This document shows, piece after piece, positions 16,710 to 24,156 of a DNA stretch of 64,000 nt (positions within the stretch are counted from its first letter, which is position 1; every line of letters starts with the position of its first letter). A model generated the notes under the pieces. It was not told the origin of the DNA. It saw only the letters and a program-made list of their open reading frames with translations, and ran no database searches. The stretch is taken from contig NZ_JAXAFJ010000009.1 of the NCBI RefSeq assembly GCF_033898525.1, forward strand, positions 66,022 to 130,021, written 5' to 3'. The translations under genes and the position numbers were made by a program. This DNA is from Flaviflagellibacter rhizophilus (GTDB lineage: Bacteria > Pseudomonadota > Alphaproteobacteria > Rhizobiales > Methylopilaceae).

Positions 16710-17014
16710 TTCTCGAAGTCCTCTAGGCTCGGCTCGCCATACTTTGCCAGCATCAGGTTGACGCCTTCGCACAGGAAGTCGTTCACGCGCTTATCATGAT
16801 CGAGGGCCATCTGTTTCAGGCGCTTGGACGCGGCGCGGGGCACATAGACCGTGAGCTTGTCCACGGCAGGCTGCGGCTTTGGATGAGTAGCTGTAATGGA
16901 CGTAACCGAGTTCTCGCCAGATATGGCGGAAACTGGCTGCTCAGGCTCGCCACTGGCCAAGGAGGATTTCATCAAGGGGCGAGGCTTCTTGTTCATTCGA
17001 TCTCCAGACTTCAC
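16706..17014 (-). CDS. Antitoxin-like ribbon-helix-helix protein, 102 aa
   Basis: A disordered basic/Pro-rich lead (residues 1-50) precedes an RHH core: KLTVYVPRAASKRLKQMALD, then HDKRVNDFLCEGVNLMLAKY. This is the form of antitoxin-like RHH proteins linked to plasmids and islands (the LTVYVP strand inserts into DNA). MNKKP at 16996 is an alternative start. Stop overlaps the start of the membrane-protein gene at 16709. A toxin is not recognisable; the membrane protein could be the partner, but this is speculation. Confidence 0.7.
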   Translation of the reverse strand: MKSGDRMNKKPRPLMKSSLASGEPEQPVSAISGENSVTSITATHPKPQPAVDKLTVYVPRAASKRLKQMALDHDKRVNDFLCEGVNLMLAKYGEPSLEDFEK

Positions 17015-17219
17015 CTTATGAGGCTTGGGACATGGGTCCGGCTAGCTGAGTCGGTACGGAGCCTTCATCCAAATTAAATCGTCGGGCTGAGCGTTATTTA
17101 AGACGATCTGTCCGCAATTAGATATTCGCATGATCAACGGTTTCCGGGGCAATCCGCCAGCGTTGCCGTCCATGCAATGCTCGGCCTATGGTTCAAGCTC
17201 AACCGGGTCGGGACCTCCC

Positions 17220-17582
17220 ATGCGCTGGCTTCTCTGGATCGCCCTGCAACTCGGCATCATGGGCGCCGTCACATACGCGGGCATTTACGGCGACCCGCCG
17301 CAGCCTGCGGCTTTGCTCGTTGGCTTCTGCCTGGCTGCGCTGGCAACCGGCCTGCTCACGGTCTGGTTCGCGCATCTCCGCTATCGGCTGTTCGGAGGCC
17401 CGAAACCCCTAAAAAGAGAGGTTCCTGTTCCTTATCCTAGGAACCTCGCCAAGAGCGTGCAGGCCCAGGAAGCCGAGCGCCGTGAGGCCCTAGGGCTGGA
17501 CCGTGACCCGGAGGCGGTCGGCACCACTCGCGCTTTCCCCACCCTGCCGTACCGCATTGAGGGAGAGGAACGCCGCCGCTAG
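17220..17582 (+). CDS. Two-span membrane protein, 120 aa
   Basis: Start at ATG 17220 (MRWLLWIALQLGIMGAVTYA). Two transmembrane helices (about residues 2-20 and 29-49) lie before a cytosolic tail with a Pro-rich VPVPYPRNLAKSVQAQEAER segment and a polar end. Its last 93 bp overlap the convergent ejection-like gene ending at 17490; both frames look coding there. No family recognised. Confidence 0.55.
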   Translation: MRWLLWIALQLGIMGAVTYAGIYGDPPQPAALLVGFCLAALATGLLTVWFAHLRYRLFGGPKPLKREVPVPYPRNLAKSVQAQEAERREALGLDRDPEAVGTTRAFPTLPYRIEGEERRR

Positions 17583-19535
17583 GGACTGCCCCGCTTTTGT
17601 CGGGCCTAGCTCCGCAATCTTCCTCAAAAGGGCTGGCGCCCTTGGGCTCGTGATCAGTCGCGCCAGTTCTTCCGTATTCCGACCAAACCGCCAATTCTCG
17701 TACATCTCACGGGCCTGCCCCGCGAGCTTCGTAGGAGAAGCCGCAAGGGATGCCGCCTGACCGACGAGCCTGCCGCCGCTCAACTCCTGCGAAATCTGCG
17801 TGTTGAACGTAGTGGCCGATCCGGGGGCCTGACGCCTGCCCATGGCTTCGAATACGTCGAGCGTCTTCTGGAAATGGATCCAGCTTCCCGGCCCATTGAG
17901 GCCCTCGACCACGGCTCTCAGGTTTTCGGCCTGCTGCCCGTTGCCTCGAATGACCGCGTTGAACTTGGCGCCGCCGGCCTGGTTCGGACCGCTATGCGTG
18001 TTCTGCGTGGCCTCATTGAAGACCTGGCGCAGACGTTGGCTCACGAGTTGGCGCGCAGCCTCGGGACTTCTGCGGGCCACCTGCTGGATTGCCATTGCCA
18101 CCTCGCCGGCACTGCCCGGCAGCGGGTTGGGGCTCAAGATGATGTTGGCCTGCTCGCTGAACGCCGGGGAGCGTGCGAGCGCACCCACCACGCCGTTTTC
18201 CAGCGGGTCTAGAAGCTGCTCGCGTCCGGTCCTCACAATGTCCCGCGCCTGCCGGTAGTCCGGGGAAGCATCCGACGCGGCCAGATCCGCTTCCGAGCGG
18301 GCACGCTGCCGAACCATGGCGAGCTGATTATCACCACCGGGGTTCATGGCCGTCTGCCGGCTGGCTTCCACGCCCTGGTCTAGGCGCTTCACGCCCTCAT
18401 TCACCGCGCCGACGCTGTTGGGGTCGAGGCCTTGGAAGAGCGGGGCCAACTCGGGGTTGTCCAGTGCCGAGTCACGGGCAGCGGCATAGCTCGGATTGGT
18501 ATTGAGGGCAGCAGCCGAACGCGGATCTAGGGGCACATCGCGTGCGCCCTCATAGAACGGCTGCGCCAGGCGATTGATGGCCTGTCGGCGGTCCGTAAGA
18601 ACGCCCTGCGCCGCTTCCTGCACTGCAGGCGCCACGCTCGAAGGCGCGGCCGACACCGGCGCAATGCCGTCGATCATCTCATTTGCGACGCGCTGCACCT
18701 GGCCGGGGCGCTCTGCCATGAAAGCCGCCATGGGCGCCGCACCACCTCGGGATTGCTCCACGACACGCTGCAGCGAGCCCGCACGGGTGCCGTTGTTCGT
18801 CACCTGTTGGATGGCCTCGGGGAGCGTGAGGGGCGCACCCATCGCTCGGGCTTCCTGCATGAGAAGCGCAGCCTGACGCACTTGTGCCGCCGGCACCCCT
18901 CTCACGATGTCGCCAATGGCAGCCTCTGCATTAGATGGGCGCGATGCGAGCGCAGCGCCACCACCTGCGAGGATAGCGCTGCCAGCTCGGGCCACTGGCT
19001 CAAGGGCTGTCCCTCCGGTAGCCTGCCCCGCGCCTTCGGATGCAAGACCGGGCAACGCGCCGTATTTCAAGCCCGATCCTACCACTTGCCGCACGCTGGA
19101 GCCCCCGCCGACCATGGCGCCGGGCACGAACTCGGCCGCTGTCTCGGCATATCTTCCGGCGCGGGTTTTAGGCTCGTAGAACTCCACACCGGCACTCTCG
19201 AGCCCGCCAACGATGGCCTCTGTAGTCGGCGGCATGAAGGCTTGGCCCGGGGAAGGTTCCGACGCCTGGCGAGGCCCCAAGCCGAGGACACCCCGCACGC
19301 GCGAAGAGACGTTGTTCGCCGCCCAATCGCCTAAGCCTGCAATGTCACCCGCAATGCCCGGCACCGCAGCAAGGCCCTTGCCGGCACCAGAAAGCACGGA
19401 CATGCCCACGTCGGCCGCAGTGTCGAGCCACGAGCTTTCATCCTGCGGCGCGTCGAACTGGTCGAACGGGTTGCCTGCAGGCTTCGCCGGCGCGGCCGGC
19501 GCCGCGTCGAATTGATCGAAGACGTTCGCCATCAC
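17490..19535 (-). CDS. Large phage virion/DNA-ejection-like protein, 681 aa
   Basis: Begins with duplicated VFDQFDA / NPFDQFDAP motifs, seen in internal/ejection proteins of podovirus-like phages, then a Gly/Ala-rich membrane-active stretch (about residues 38-180) and a very long Ala/Arg/Gln-rich helical region (ALLMQEARAMGAPLTLPEAI onwards) ending ADRLRVTVQP. No enzymatic motif. Predicted to travel in or with a virion and help form a channel for DNA delivery. Overlaps the upstream transglycosylase-like gene by 4 bp (ATGA-type), so they are one operon. A decayed relative lies at 11489-12888. Confidence 0.6.
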   Translation of the reverse strand: MMANVFDQFDAAPAAPAKPAGNPFDQFDAPQDESSWLDTAADVGMSVLSGAGKGLAAVPGIAGDIAGLGDWAANNVSSRVRGVLGLGPRQASEPSPGQAFMPPTTEAIVGGLESAGVEFYEPKTRAGRYAETAAEFVPGAMVGGGSSVRQVVGSGLKYGALPGLASEGAGQATGGTALEPVARAGSAILAGGGAALASRPSNAEAAIGDIVRGVPAAQVRQAALLMQEARAMGAPLTLPEAIQQVTNNGTRAGSLQRVVEQSRGGAAPMAAFMAERPGQVQRVANEMIDGIAPVSAAPSSVAPAVQEAAQGVLTDRRQAINRLAQPFYEGARDVPLDPRSAAALNTNPSYAAARDSALDNPELAPLFQGLDPNSVGAVNEGVKRLDQGVEASRQTAMNPGGDNQLAMVRQRARSEADLAASDASPDYRQARDIVRTGREQLLDPLENGVVGALARSPAFSEQANIILSPNPLPGSAGEVAMAIQQVARRSPEAARQLVSQRLRQVFNEATQNTHSGPNQAGGAKFNAVIRGNGQQAENLRAVVEGLNGPGSWIHFQKTLDVFEAMGRRQAPGSATTFNTQISQELSGGRLVGQAASLAASPTKLAGQAREMYENWRFGRNTEELARLITSPRAPALLRKIAELGPTKAGQSLAAAFLSLNAVRQGGESASGADRLRVTVQP

Positions 19536-21346
19536 TGCCCCAACACGCTTGCGGCAGCACCCGTGCCATATTTGGCATCGAACGCAGCACGTTGACCGGG
19601 ATTAGACCGGAGGAATTCGACTGCTGCAGGGGGAGCCGCCACCGACCCATTGGGTGCGGCCTGCGGGCCTGCTGGGGCTTGCGTCGGAGATGGAGCGACG
19701 CCCGAGAACGATGTGTCGAAGCCTGCCGTTTCCATCGCAAGGATGGATTGCGGCGGCAGGCCCAGCTTGATCGCCTGCGCGGCCCGCTGCCGCGATGCCC
19801 GTTTCTGGACAAGCACGGCCTGACTGTCACCAGGGCGCGGGAGGTAGACCTTGCCGTATTCGGCGGTCTCCTGCGGGGTGATGGCCGCGCCCGTGTCCTT
19901 GCGAAGGATGGCCTGCAGGAACTCGGTGCCGGCCTGCTCGGCCTGCTGGTATTCCGGCGTCTTCAGGTAGTTGCCGACAACGGGCACCTGCCCCCCGGCG
20001 TTCTCCGTGAAGTTGGCGAGCTTCTCTCCGTACTGGTCGAGGATCGGGAGCGCCCCGGCTGCGCGCGTCAGGTAGACCGTATCTTTCGACTGCGCCTCTG
20101 TCAGAGGTCGTCCGCCGCCTGCGCCCTGCACGAACTCCACACTTCCATCAGGGTTCGTTCGGAGGGACATGCCGCCCTTGAGGCCCTGCTGGTACTCCAC
20201 GAACGTGCCCTGATAGCCGTTCTCTTTGGCGAACTGGAACTCGCGCACGACTGCGGGCTGTTCCGGAGGCTTCTCGCCCTTCCCATAGTTCCCAAGCGAG
20301 GTTGCCGTCCCGGTCCTCGGGTCCAGGCGCAGCAGATTGCCGTCGATCACCTGGAACCCGAACTCCTGTGGTTCGGCCTGCTTCGTCAGGAGCTTCATGC
20401 CCATGTCGCGCGTGCCGGGGTTCATGAGCAGTGCGCGTGCCGCATTGACGCTGAGTCCCCCACCGAGGAGCGGTTGAGCCTGTGCGAACGGCGCAGATCC
20501 ACCTCCAACGCTCGCGGTCGTCTCGGGATCGGCATGGCGCCCGCCGCCAGCCTTGGCATCAGCGAACCGGCGAAACAAGCCCGCGTTCATCTTGCCCAAG
20601 AACGGGTTGGCCTTGATGACTTCGGGGCTCACGAGCGAGGACATGGGCGCATTATCCGGCGCCTGCCAGACCTTGGGAGCCGTGGGACCGCCCAATAGGT
20701 GCGCCGCGTACTTCGCGCCGGGGGTCGGATCGATGCCGGCATTACGCAGCGCCCCGATGTTCTCCGAGGTGAGCGCCTGCATGGCCACGTCCTGCTGCGC
20801 GGGATCGTCGCGGCCATCGGGGGTAAGCCCGAGCTGCGGATAGTTCTGCATGAGGCCCGACCATGTGCCGCCCGTCATCTGGAACTTGCCGGCTGCCGAG
20901 GATCGTGAGTTGCGAGCGGCATTGTCGCCTCCGCTTTCAGCCATGGCGACGTTCTGGAAATAGGGATCGGCACTGCCGTTCTGCGGGAGCGTATTGGAGC
21001 GCGCGCCGCCCCCTGTCGGGAGAACCGCGGCGGCGACCTGCGGAGATGCGGGGGTCGAGATGGATCGGCCCACCATGCCGGGAAGGGCCACGCCGCCGCC
21101 CTGCTGCTGTGGAACCTGCGGCTGCTGCTGGCCGCCACTCAACAGGCGGGCAAGAAAGCCCCCGGACTGCTGCTGCGGCGCCTGCGTCTGACCGGGATAG
21201 GCTTCCGCAAGTACGGCCTCAATGGTCGCCTGGTCCTTGGCCTCCGCCCGCTTCTTTTCAAAACTTGCGCCAAGGGCATCGAGGAAGTTGGGGCCGCGCT
21301 GCTGCGGGATGTGCGGCATAGGGACGACGAGAGATGCGAGTGCCAT
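19532..21346 (-). CDS. Virion-associated lytic transglycosylase-like protein, 604 aa
   Basis: Preferred start is ATG at 21346 (MALASLVVPMPHIPQQRGPN), 2 bp after the stop of the upstream RHH gene. An N-terminal Gln-rich linker precedes a lysozyme-like fold at about residues 130-230: NVAMAESGGDNAARNSRSSA (catalytic Glu context), AAGKFQMTGGTWSGLMQNYP, and DVAMQALTSENIGALRNAGI, matching phage tail or internal-virion transglycosylases. The rest is a long Pro/Gly/Gln-rich helical region. Likely cuts peptidoglycan during genome entry, working with the protein at 17490. Confidence 0.7.
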   Translation of the reverse strand: MALASLVVPMPHIPQQRGPNFLDALGASFEKKRAEAKDQATIEAVLAEAYPGQTQAPQQQSGGFLARLLSGGQQQPQVPQQQGGGVALPGMVGRSISTPASPQVAAAVLPTGGGARSNTLPQNGSADPYFQNVAMAESGGDNAARNSRSSAAGKFQMTGGTWSGLMQNYPQLGLTPDGRDDPAQQDVAMQALTSENIGALRNAGIDPTPGAKYAAHLLGGPTAPKVWQAPDNAPMSSLVSPEVIKANPFLGKMNAGLFRRFADAKAGGGRHADPETTASVGGGSAPFAQAQPLLGGGLSVNAARALLMNPGTRDMGMKLLTKQAEPQEFGFQVIDGNLLRLDPRTGTATSLGNYGKGEKPPEQPAVVREFQFAKENGYQGTFVEYQQGLKGGMSLRTNPDGSVEFVQGAGGGRPLTEAQSKDTVYLTRAAGALPILDQYGEKLANFTENAGGQVPVVGNYLKTPEYQQAEQAGTEFLQAILRKDTGAAITPQETAEYGKVYLPRPGDSQAVLVQKRASRQRAAQAIKLGLPPQSILAMETAGFDTSFSGVAPSPTQAPAGPQAAPNGSVAAPPAAVEFLRSNPGQRAAFDAKYGTGAAASVLGQ

Positions 21347-21348
21347 GT

Positions 21349-21573
21349 TCAGCCCTCCGCCTGGCAAAGCATAGGAAGCGGAGCTCGTCCGTGTTCGCCT
21401 GCCTTATCCACTCCCGGTTGGATGATCTCCCAACCATCTTTTCGAAGAGCGGAGATCGTCGCTCTGCGAATGTACTCGGCCGATGTCGTATGTTCGTGCT
21501 GAGCGGCCCTCGACAACGTCGAAGTGAAACCAGGCGGAGCCTTGAAGTAGAACGCTTCCGAAAAACGACGCAT
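21349..21573 (-). CDS. RHH-like small protein, 74 aa
   Basis: MRRFSEAFYFKAPPGFTSTL begins with a strand-like segment, then SRAAQHEHTTSAEYIRRATI forms the two helices of an RHH-type fold. Very similar small proteins occur beside phage virion genes in Hyphomicrobiales as far as I recall. The last 20 or so residues are low-complexity. Located directly upstream of the transglycosylase-like gene (2-bp gap), and divergent from another RHH gene, so it may regulate the ejection operon. Confidence 0.6.
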   Translation of the reverse strand: MRRFSEAFYFKAPPGFTSTLSRAAQHEHTTSAEYIRRATISALRKDGWEIIQPGVDKAGEHGRAPLPMLCQAEG

Positions 21574-21768
21574 GATTGCGGACCTCGTTTAAGAGTCTGA
21601 TAATAGCATCGTCATTATACGTGGTATATATGAGCTGTTCTTAGATCTGCATGCCTGAAGCTTACCCTTGTTTACTTCCAGTGCATCGAGCCGGCTTGTG
21701 TGCGCATCCCGCTCCCCGGCACTGGCGCTCCGGTTGGACACCCTGTCACCACGTGCAATCCTGTTGCC

Positions 21769-21987
21769 ATGCAGATGAGTCGAGTTAGCGATATGCCTCA
21801 AGCAGCAGAGACAACGCCCCGAAAAGGTGCAGAGGCCCCCGCCAGACCGAAGACCGCTGGCCCCACCTTGCGATTGACGCCCGCTCAACATGACGCGCTA
21901 GGCAAGGTCGCCTTTGATCGCCGCGTGAGCCTTCACAAGCTCATGCCTGAAGGCGTAGCCGAGGTGTTGCATAAGGGCGGTCGCTGA
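21769..21987 (+). CDS. RHH-like small regulator, about 72 aa
   Basis: Three in-frame ATGs (21769, 21775, 21793) are possible starts; none has a strong Shine-Dalgarno. A polar, Pro/Ala-rich lead ends in PRPKTAGPTLRLTPAQHDAL and the core then reads GKVAFDRRVSLHKLMPEGVA, the strand-helix-helix of antitoxin-like RHH proteins. Its stop overlaps the start of the next gene (TGATG). The AT-rich stretch between it and the divergent RHH gene is a probable shared control region. Confidence 0.55.
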   Translation: MQMSRVSDMPQAAETTPRKGAEAPARPKTAGPTLRLTPAQHDALGKVAFDRRVSLHKLMPEGVAEVLHKGGR

Positions 21988-22370
21988 TGGCGCGGACCGA
22001 ATCTCGCGCCAAGTTCTCTGGCACCGTAGTCGTCACTGGCGCGGTCTTCACCCTCGAGACGGGTGAGGAGGTGCGCTACTCCGAGGAAGAGGCGAAAAGC
22101 ATCGGCCTGAAGCCCCCAGATCGTGAGGAGGCTATGAGCCTGCCGCAGATGCTGAAAGCTGCCTACAGCGATAAGGGCAGCATTATGCAGGCAGCCCCCG
22201 ACAAGCTGAAATCGCAGGCTGCTCACTTCGGGGAAGCCACGATGGAAAGCGCGACGGTCCTCAACATGACATATCCCGTTACTTGTCCGGACGCTGCCGG
22301 CGTGGTTCGCCTCGTGCCGACCATCACCATCCCCTATCGTCTCACGATGCGGCGCGCTGCCGACGCCTAG
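21987..22370 (+). CDS. Hypothetical protein, 127 aa
   Basis: Translationally coupled to the RHH gene by a TGATG overlap. The N-terminal half has beta strands (FSGTVVVTGAVFTLETGEEV), a charged loop with EEEAKSIGL, and a C-terminal strand-rich part (VVRLVPTITIPYRLTMRRAA). No signal peptide. Unknown function; coupling suggests a two-gene unit with the regulator. Confidence 0.5.
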   Translation: MARTESRAKFSGTVVVTGAVFTLETGEEVRYSEEEAKSIGLKPPDREEAMSLPQMLKAAYSDKGSIMQAAPDKLKSQAAHFGEATMESATVLNMTYPVTCPDAAGVVRLVPTITIPYRLTMRRAADA

Positions 22371-22433
22371 GCCCCTGCCCTGTTCTCAAAACCCCTCCCG
22401 CGCTGATACGCTGCTGAAGGGGGAAGCGAGACC

Positions 22434-22841
22434 ATGGGACCGAAGGTAAAGACCGCGCTGGTCGCGGCTGTTTCTGTGCTGGCCTACTTTGCGACCAAGA
22501 CCGCTTGGACGACGTGGGATGAGCATCGCCAGAACGCTCCCGGTGGGACGTTCCATAAGGCATTTGTCACCTCGGCGTCCGGCGCCTGCATGAAAACTCA
22601 AATGGCCGATCCGGCTGCAGCGGGCTTAGACGCTGCAGCCGTTGGCATTCTTGGCGAGTACTGCACTTGCTACGCTCACGAGATATTCCAGTTGGCCGGC
22701 GCTAGCGCTGTGCGAAAGTGGAGCGGGATGGCGCCGGAGGCCACCGTTCAGCAGGCCAAGGATCAAGGCTGGGTCCAGAAAGCAGGCGAAGTGTGCGAGG
22801 CCAGGATCGTTGCTTCGAACACCACACCAGCAGCCCCTTAA
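22434..22841 (+). CDS. Membrane-anchored or secreted protein, 135 aa
   Basis: An N-terminal hydrophobic span after KVKTALVAAVSVLAYFATKT may be an uncleaved anchor. The remainder is a small domain with Cys residues (SGACMKTQMADPAAAGLDAA, GEYCTCYAHEIF, CEARIVASN), consistent with a periplasmic, disulfide-bonded fold. The short Cys-rich pattern resembles the exported proteins at 10522-11291 in style. Unknown role. Confidence 0.5.
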   Translation: MGPKVKTALVAAVSVLAYFATKTAWTTWDEHRQNAPGGTFHKAFVTSASGACMKTQMADPAAAGLDAAAVGILGEYCTCYAHEIFQLAGASAVRKWSGMAPEATVQQAKDQGWVQKAGEVCEARIVASNTTPAAP

Positions 22842-22857
22842 AGCTACATCTGCCGGC

Positions 22858-23070
22858 TCAATGGACCGGCCGGCTTCTTCGAGCGACTGCCATTAGCTCG
22901 TCATCCGTCATCGTCTCGACCGTCACCGTGGTTTCGACGCGCTCGATGCGAACGCCCAGTATCTGGACCATCTCCCGAATGGCTGCGACCGCCGCCGCTG
23001 GCTGCTCGTTGGCCATGGCTGCTTCATAGGTGGATTGAAGCGCCTCCAGCAGCTCTTCGCGGGTTTTCAT
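22858..23070 (-). CDS. Small helical protein, 70 aa
   Basis: Starts at ATG 23070, overlapping the stop of the upstream gene (TGATG); a GTG one codon earlier is possible. Helical sequence (EELLEALQSTYEAAMANEQP, VAAIREMVQILGVRIERVET) with an acidic tail ending DDELMAVARRSRPVH. Small acidic proteins of this type occur beside replication or terminase-like genes in phage-derived islands. No specific family assigned. Confidence 0.5.
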   Translation of the reverse strand: MKTREELLEALQSTYEAAMANEQPAAAVAAIREMVQILGVRIERVETTVTVETMTDDELMAVARRSRPVH

Positions 23071-23297
23071 CACGTCACCTCCCGACAGGCGCGCAGCAGG
23101 TCGGCCGCCAGTGTGCGAACGTGCTTGGCCTCTGCAGTGTGGAAGCCATGGCGATAGGCGCCATTGCGCTCACCCCTCGGTGCCCCGCTTCCTTTTGCCC
23201 CGCCGTGCATCCGGCACCGGATCTTGCCCCGTACTGCTGGCGACTGGCACGGCGTCCCTGCCCTCGTCTTCGCTCCGCAGCGGCACGCCTGGCGCAT
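23070..23297 (-). CDS. HGG-motif small zinc-binding protein, 75 aa
   Basis: Start at ATG 23297 (MRQACRCGAKTRAGTPCQSP), after which come AVRGKIRCRMHGGAKGSGAP and GERNGAYRHGFHTAEAKHVR. The C..C/C..C plus HGG arrangement is characteristic of a small family found in phages and islands of alphaproteobacteria, usually with a gene family like the one upstream. Residues 1-43 overlap the upstream gene in another frame. Function unknown, likely nucleic-acid related. Confidence 0.6.
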   Translation of the reverse strand: MRQACRCGAKTRAGTPCQSPAVRGKIRCRMHGGAKGSGAPRGERNGAYRHGFHTAEAKHVRTLAADLLRACREVT

Positions 23298-23997
23298 ATG
23301 CCAGAGCCGCCGGCTCGATAGGTCCGTGGGGTTGGCCGTCGCTTCTTGCTTGCCCCCCTCCCCCGTGCTGGACGTTGCCGACGATGGCCTGACCGCCATT
23401 GTGGACGTGGACATGCTCAACCCTCACTGTCTGTTCGCCGCCGCGCCGGCCCTTCTGCAGGGTCTCCATCTGCGCCGCGTAGGTTCGTGTCAGCTTCACG
23501 GCCAGATTGCCGTACTTCTCGATATGGTCCGTCCTGTCGGTGCGCTTGGCCCGCATCAGCAGGTCCATGGCGAGCGTGTGAACGCCAATCATCTGCGCCG
23601 CAAGCATGGCTTCGGCTTCGTTCGTCGGGGCGATTCCGTGGAGACCAGCAAGGGCCAGCGTCACGTTCTTGCCGGGGTCGACCTCACCCAAACGGGGCGC
23701 AAGGATCGCCGCCGTTTCCGACATGATGGAGCGAGCGAGCGGGATTGATCCGGTCCCGCAGGTGTCTGCCACGCGGGCAAGCCACCCCTCATGCGTCAAG
23801 TAGTCGTCGGGCGTTACCGTCCCGGGCTTGTCGGTATCGGACACTGCAGCGGGAGCGCCGAGAGGGCCTCTGTCTCTCAGGCGACGGGTTGCGTCGGTCT
23901 CGATGCGCTGGATCTCCGCGCGCTTGGCGGCGTCCATGACCATCGGGGCATGAGCCGGGCTCTGGGGCTTCTCGGTCTTCGCCTTGGTCCTACTCAT
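23170..23997 (-). CDS. Conserved mobile-element protein, 275 aa
   Basis: Acidic and helical in its middle (RADTCGTGSI-type stretch, then SIMSETAAILAPRLG and AMLAAQMIGVHTLAMDLLMR), followed by the strongly recognisable VRVEHVHVHNGGQAIVGNVQ and a low-complexity tail with PDARRGKRKRGTEG. I recall this HVHV..GGQA signature from alphaproteobacterial islands, typically followed by the HGG-motif gene, with which it overlaps by 128 bp in a different frame here. Biochemical role not known to me. Confidence 0.6.
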   Translation of the reverse strand: MSRTKAKTEKPQSPAHAPMVMDAAKRAEIQRIETDATRRLRDRGPLGAPAAVSDTDKPGTVTPDDYLTHEGWLARVADTCGTGSIPLARSIMSETAAILAPRLGEVDPGKNVTLALAGLHGIAPTNEAEAMLAAQMIGVHTLAMDLLMRAKRTDRTDHIEKYGNLAVKLTRTYAAQMETLQKGRRGGEQTVRVEHVHVHNGGQAIVGNVQHGGGGQARSDGQPHGPIEPAALAYAPGVPLRSEDEGRDAVPVASSTGQDPVPDARRGKRKRGTEG

Positions 23998-24020
23998 TGG
24001 CCGTTCCCTTCTGCAGGTCG

Positions 24021-24148
24021 CCCCACCTCACTGCATTGCCTTTGCCTTGCCCCACCACCTCGCCCCACCCCAATAAGGGGGTGTGGTGAGGCAGGTGTGG
24101 ACGCCTCACTACCCCACCGTTGCCTCACCTCGGGTGTGGCAGGTGTGG
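24021..24148. repeat. Iteron-like tract, possible element replication origin
   Basis: In 128 bp the heptamer CCCCACC occurs four times (24021, 24050, 24063, 24112) and GGTGTGG four times (24080, 24094, 24133, 24142). CCTCAC(C/T) motifs lie between them. The tract sits just after the 3' end of the RepA-like ATPase gene, in a non-coding gap. Clustered short repeats beside a replication helicase gene are typical of an origin; this is inference, and a low-complexity accident is possible. Confidence 0.4.
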
Positions 24149-24156
24149 CAAGGGTC

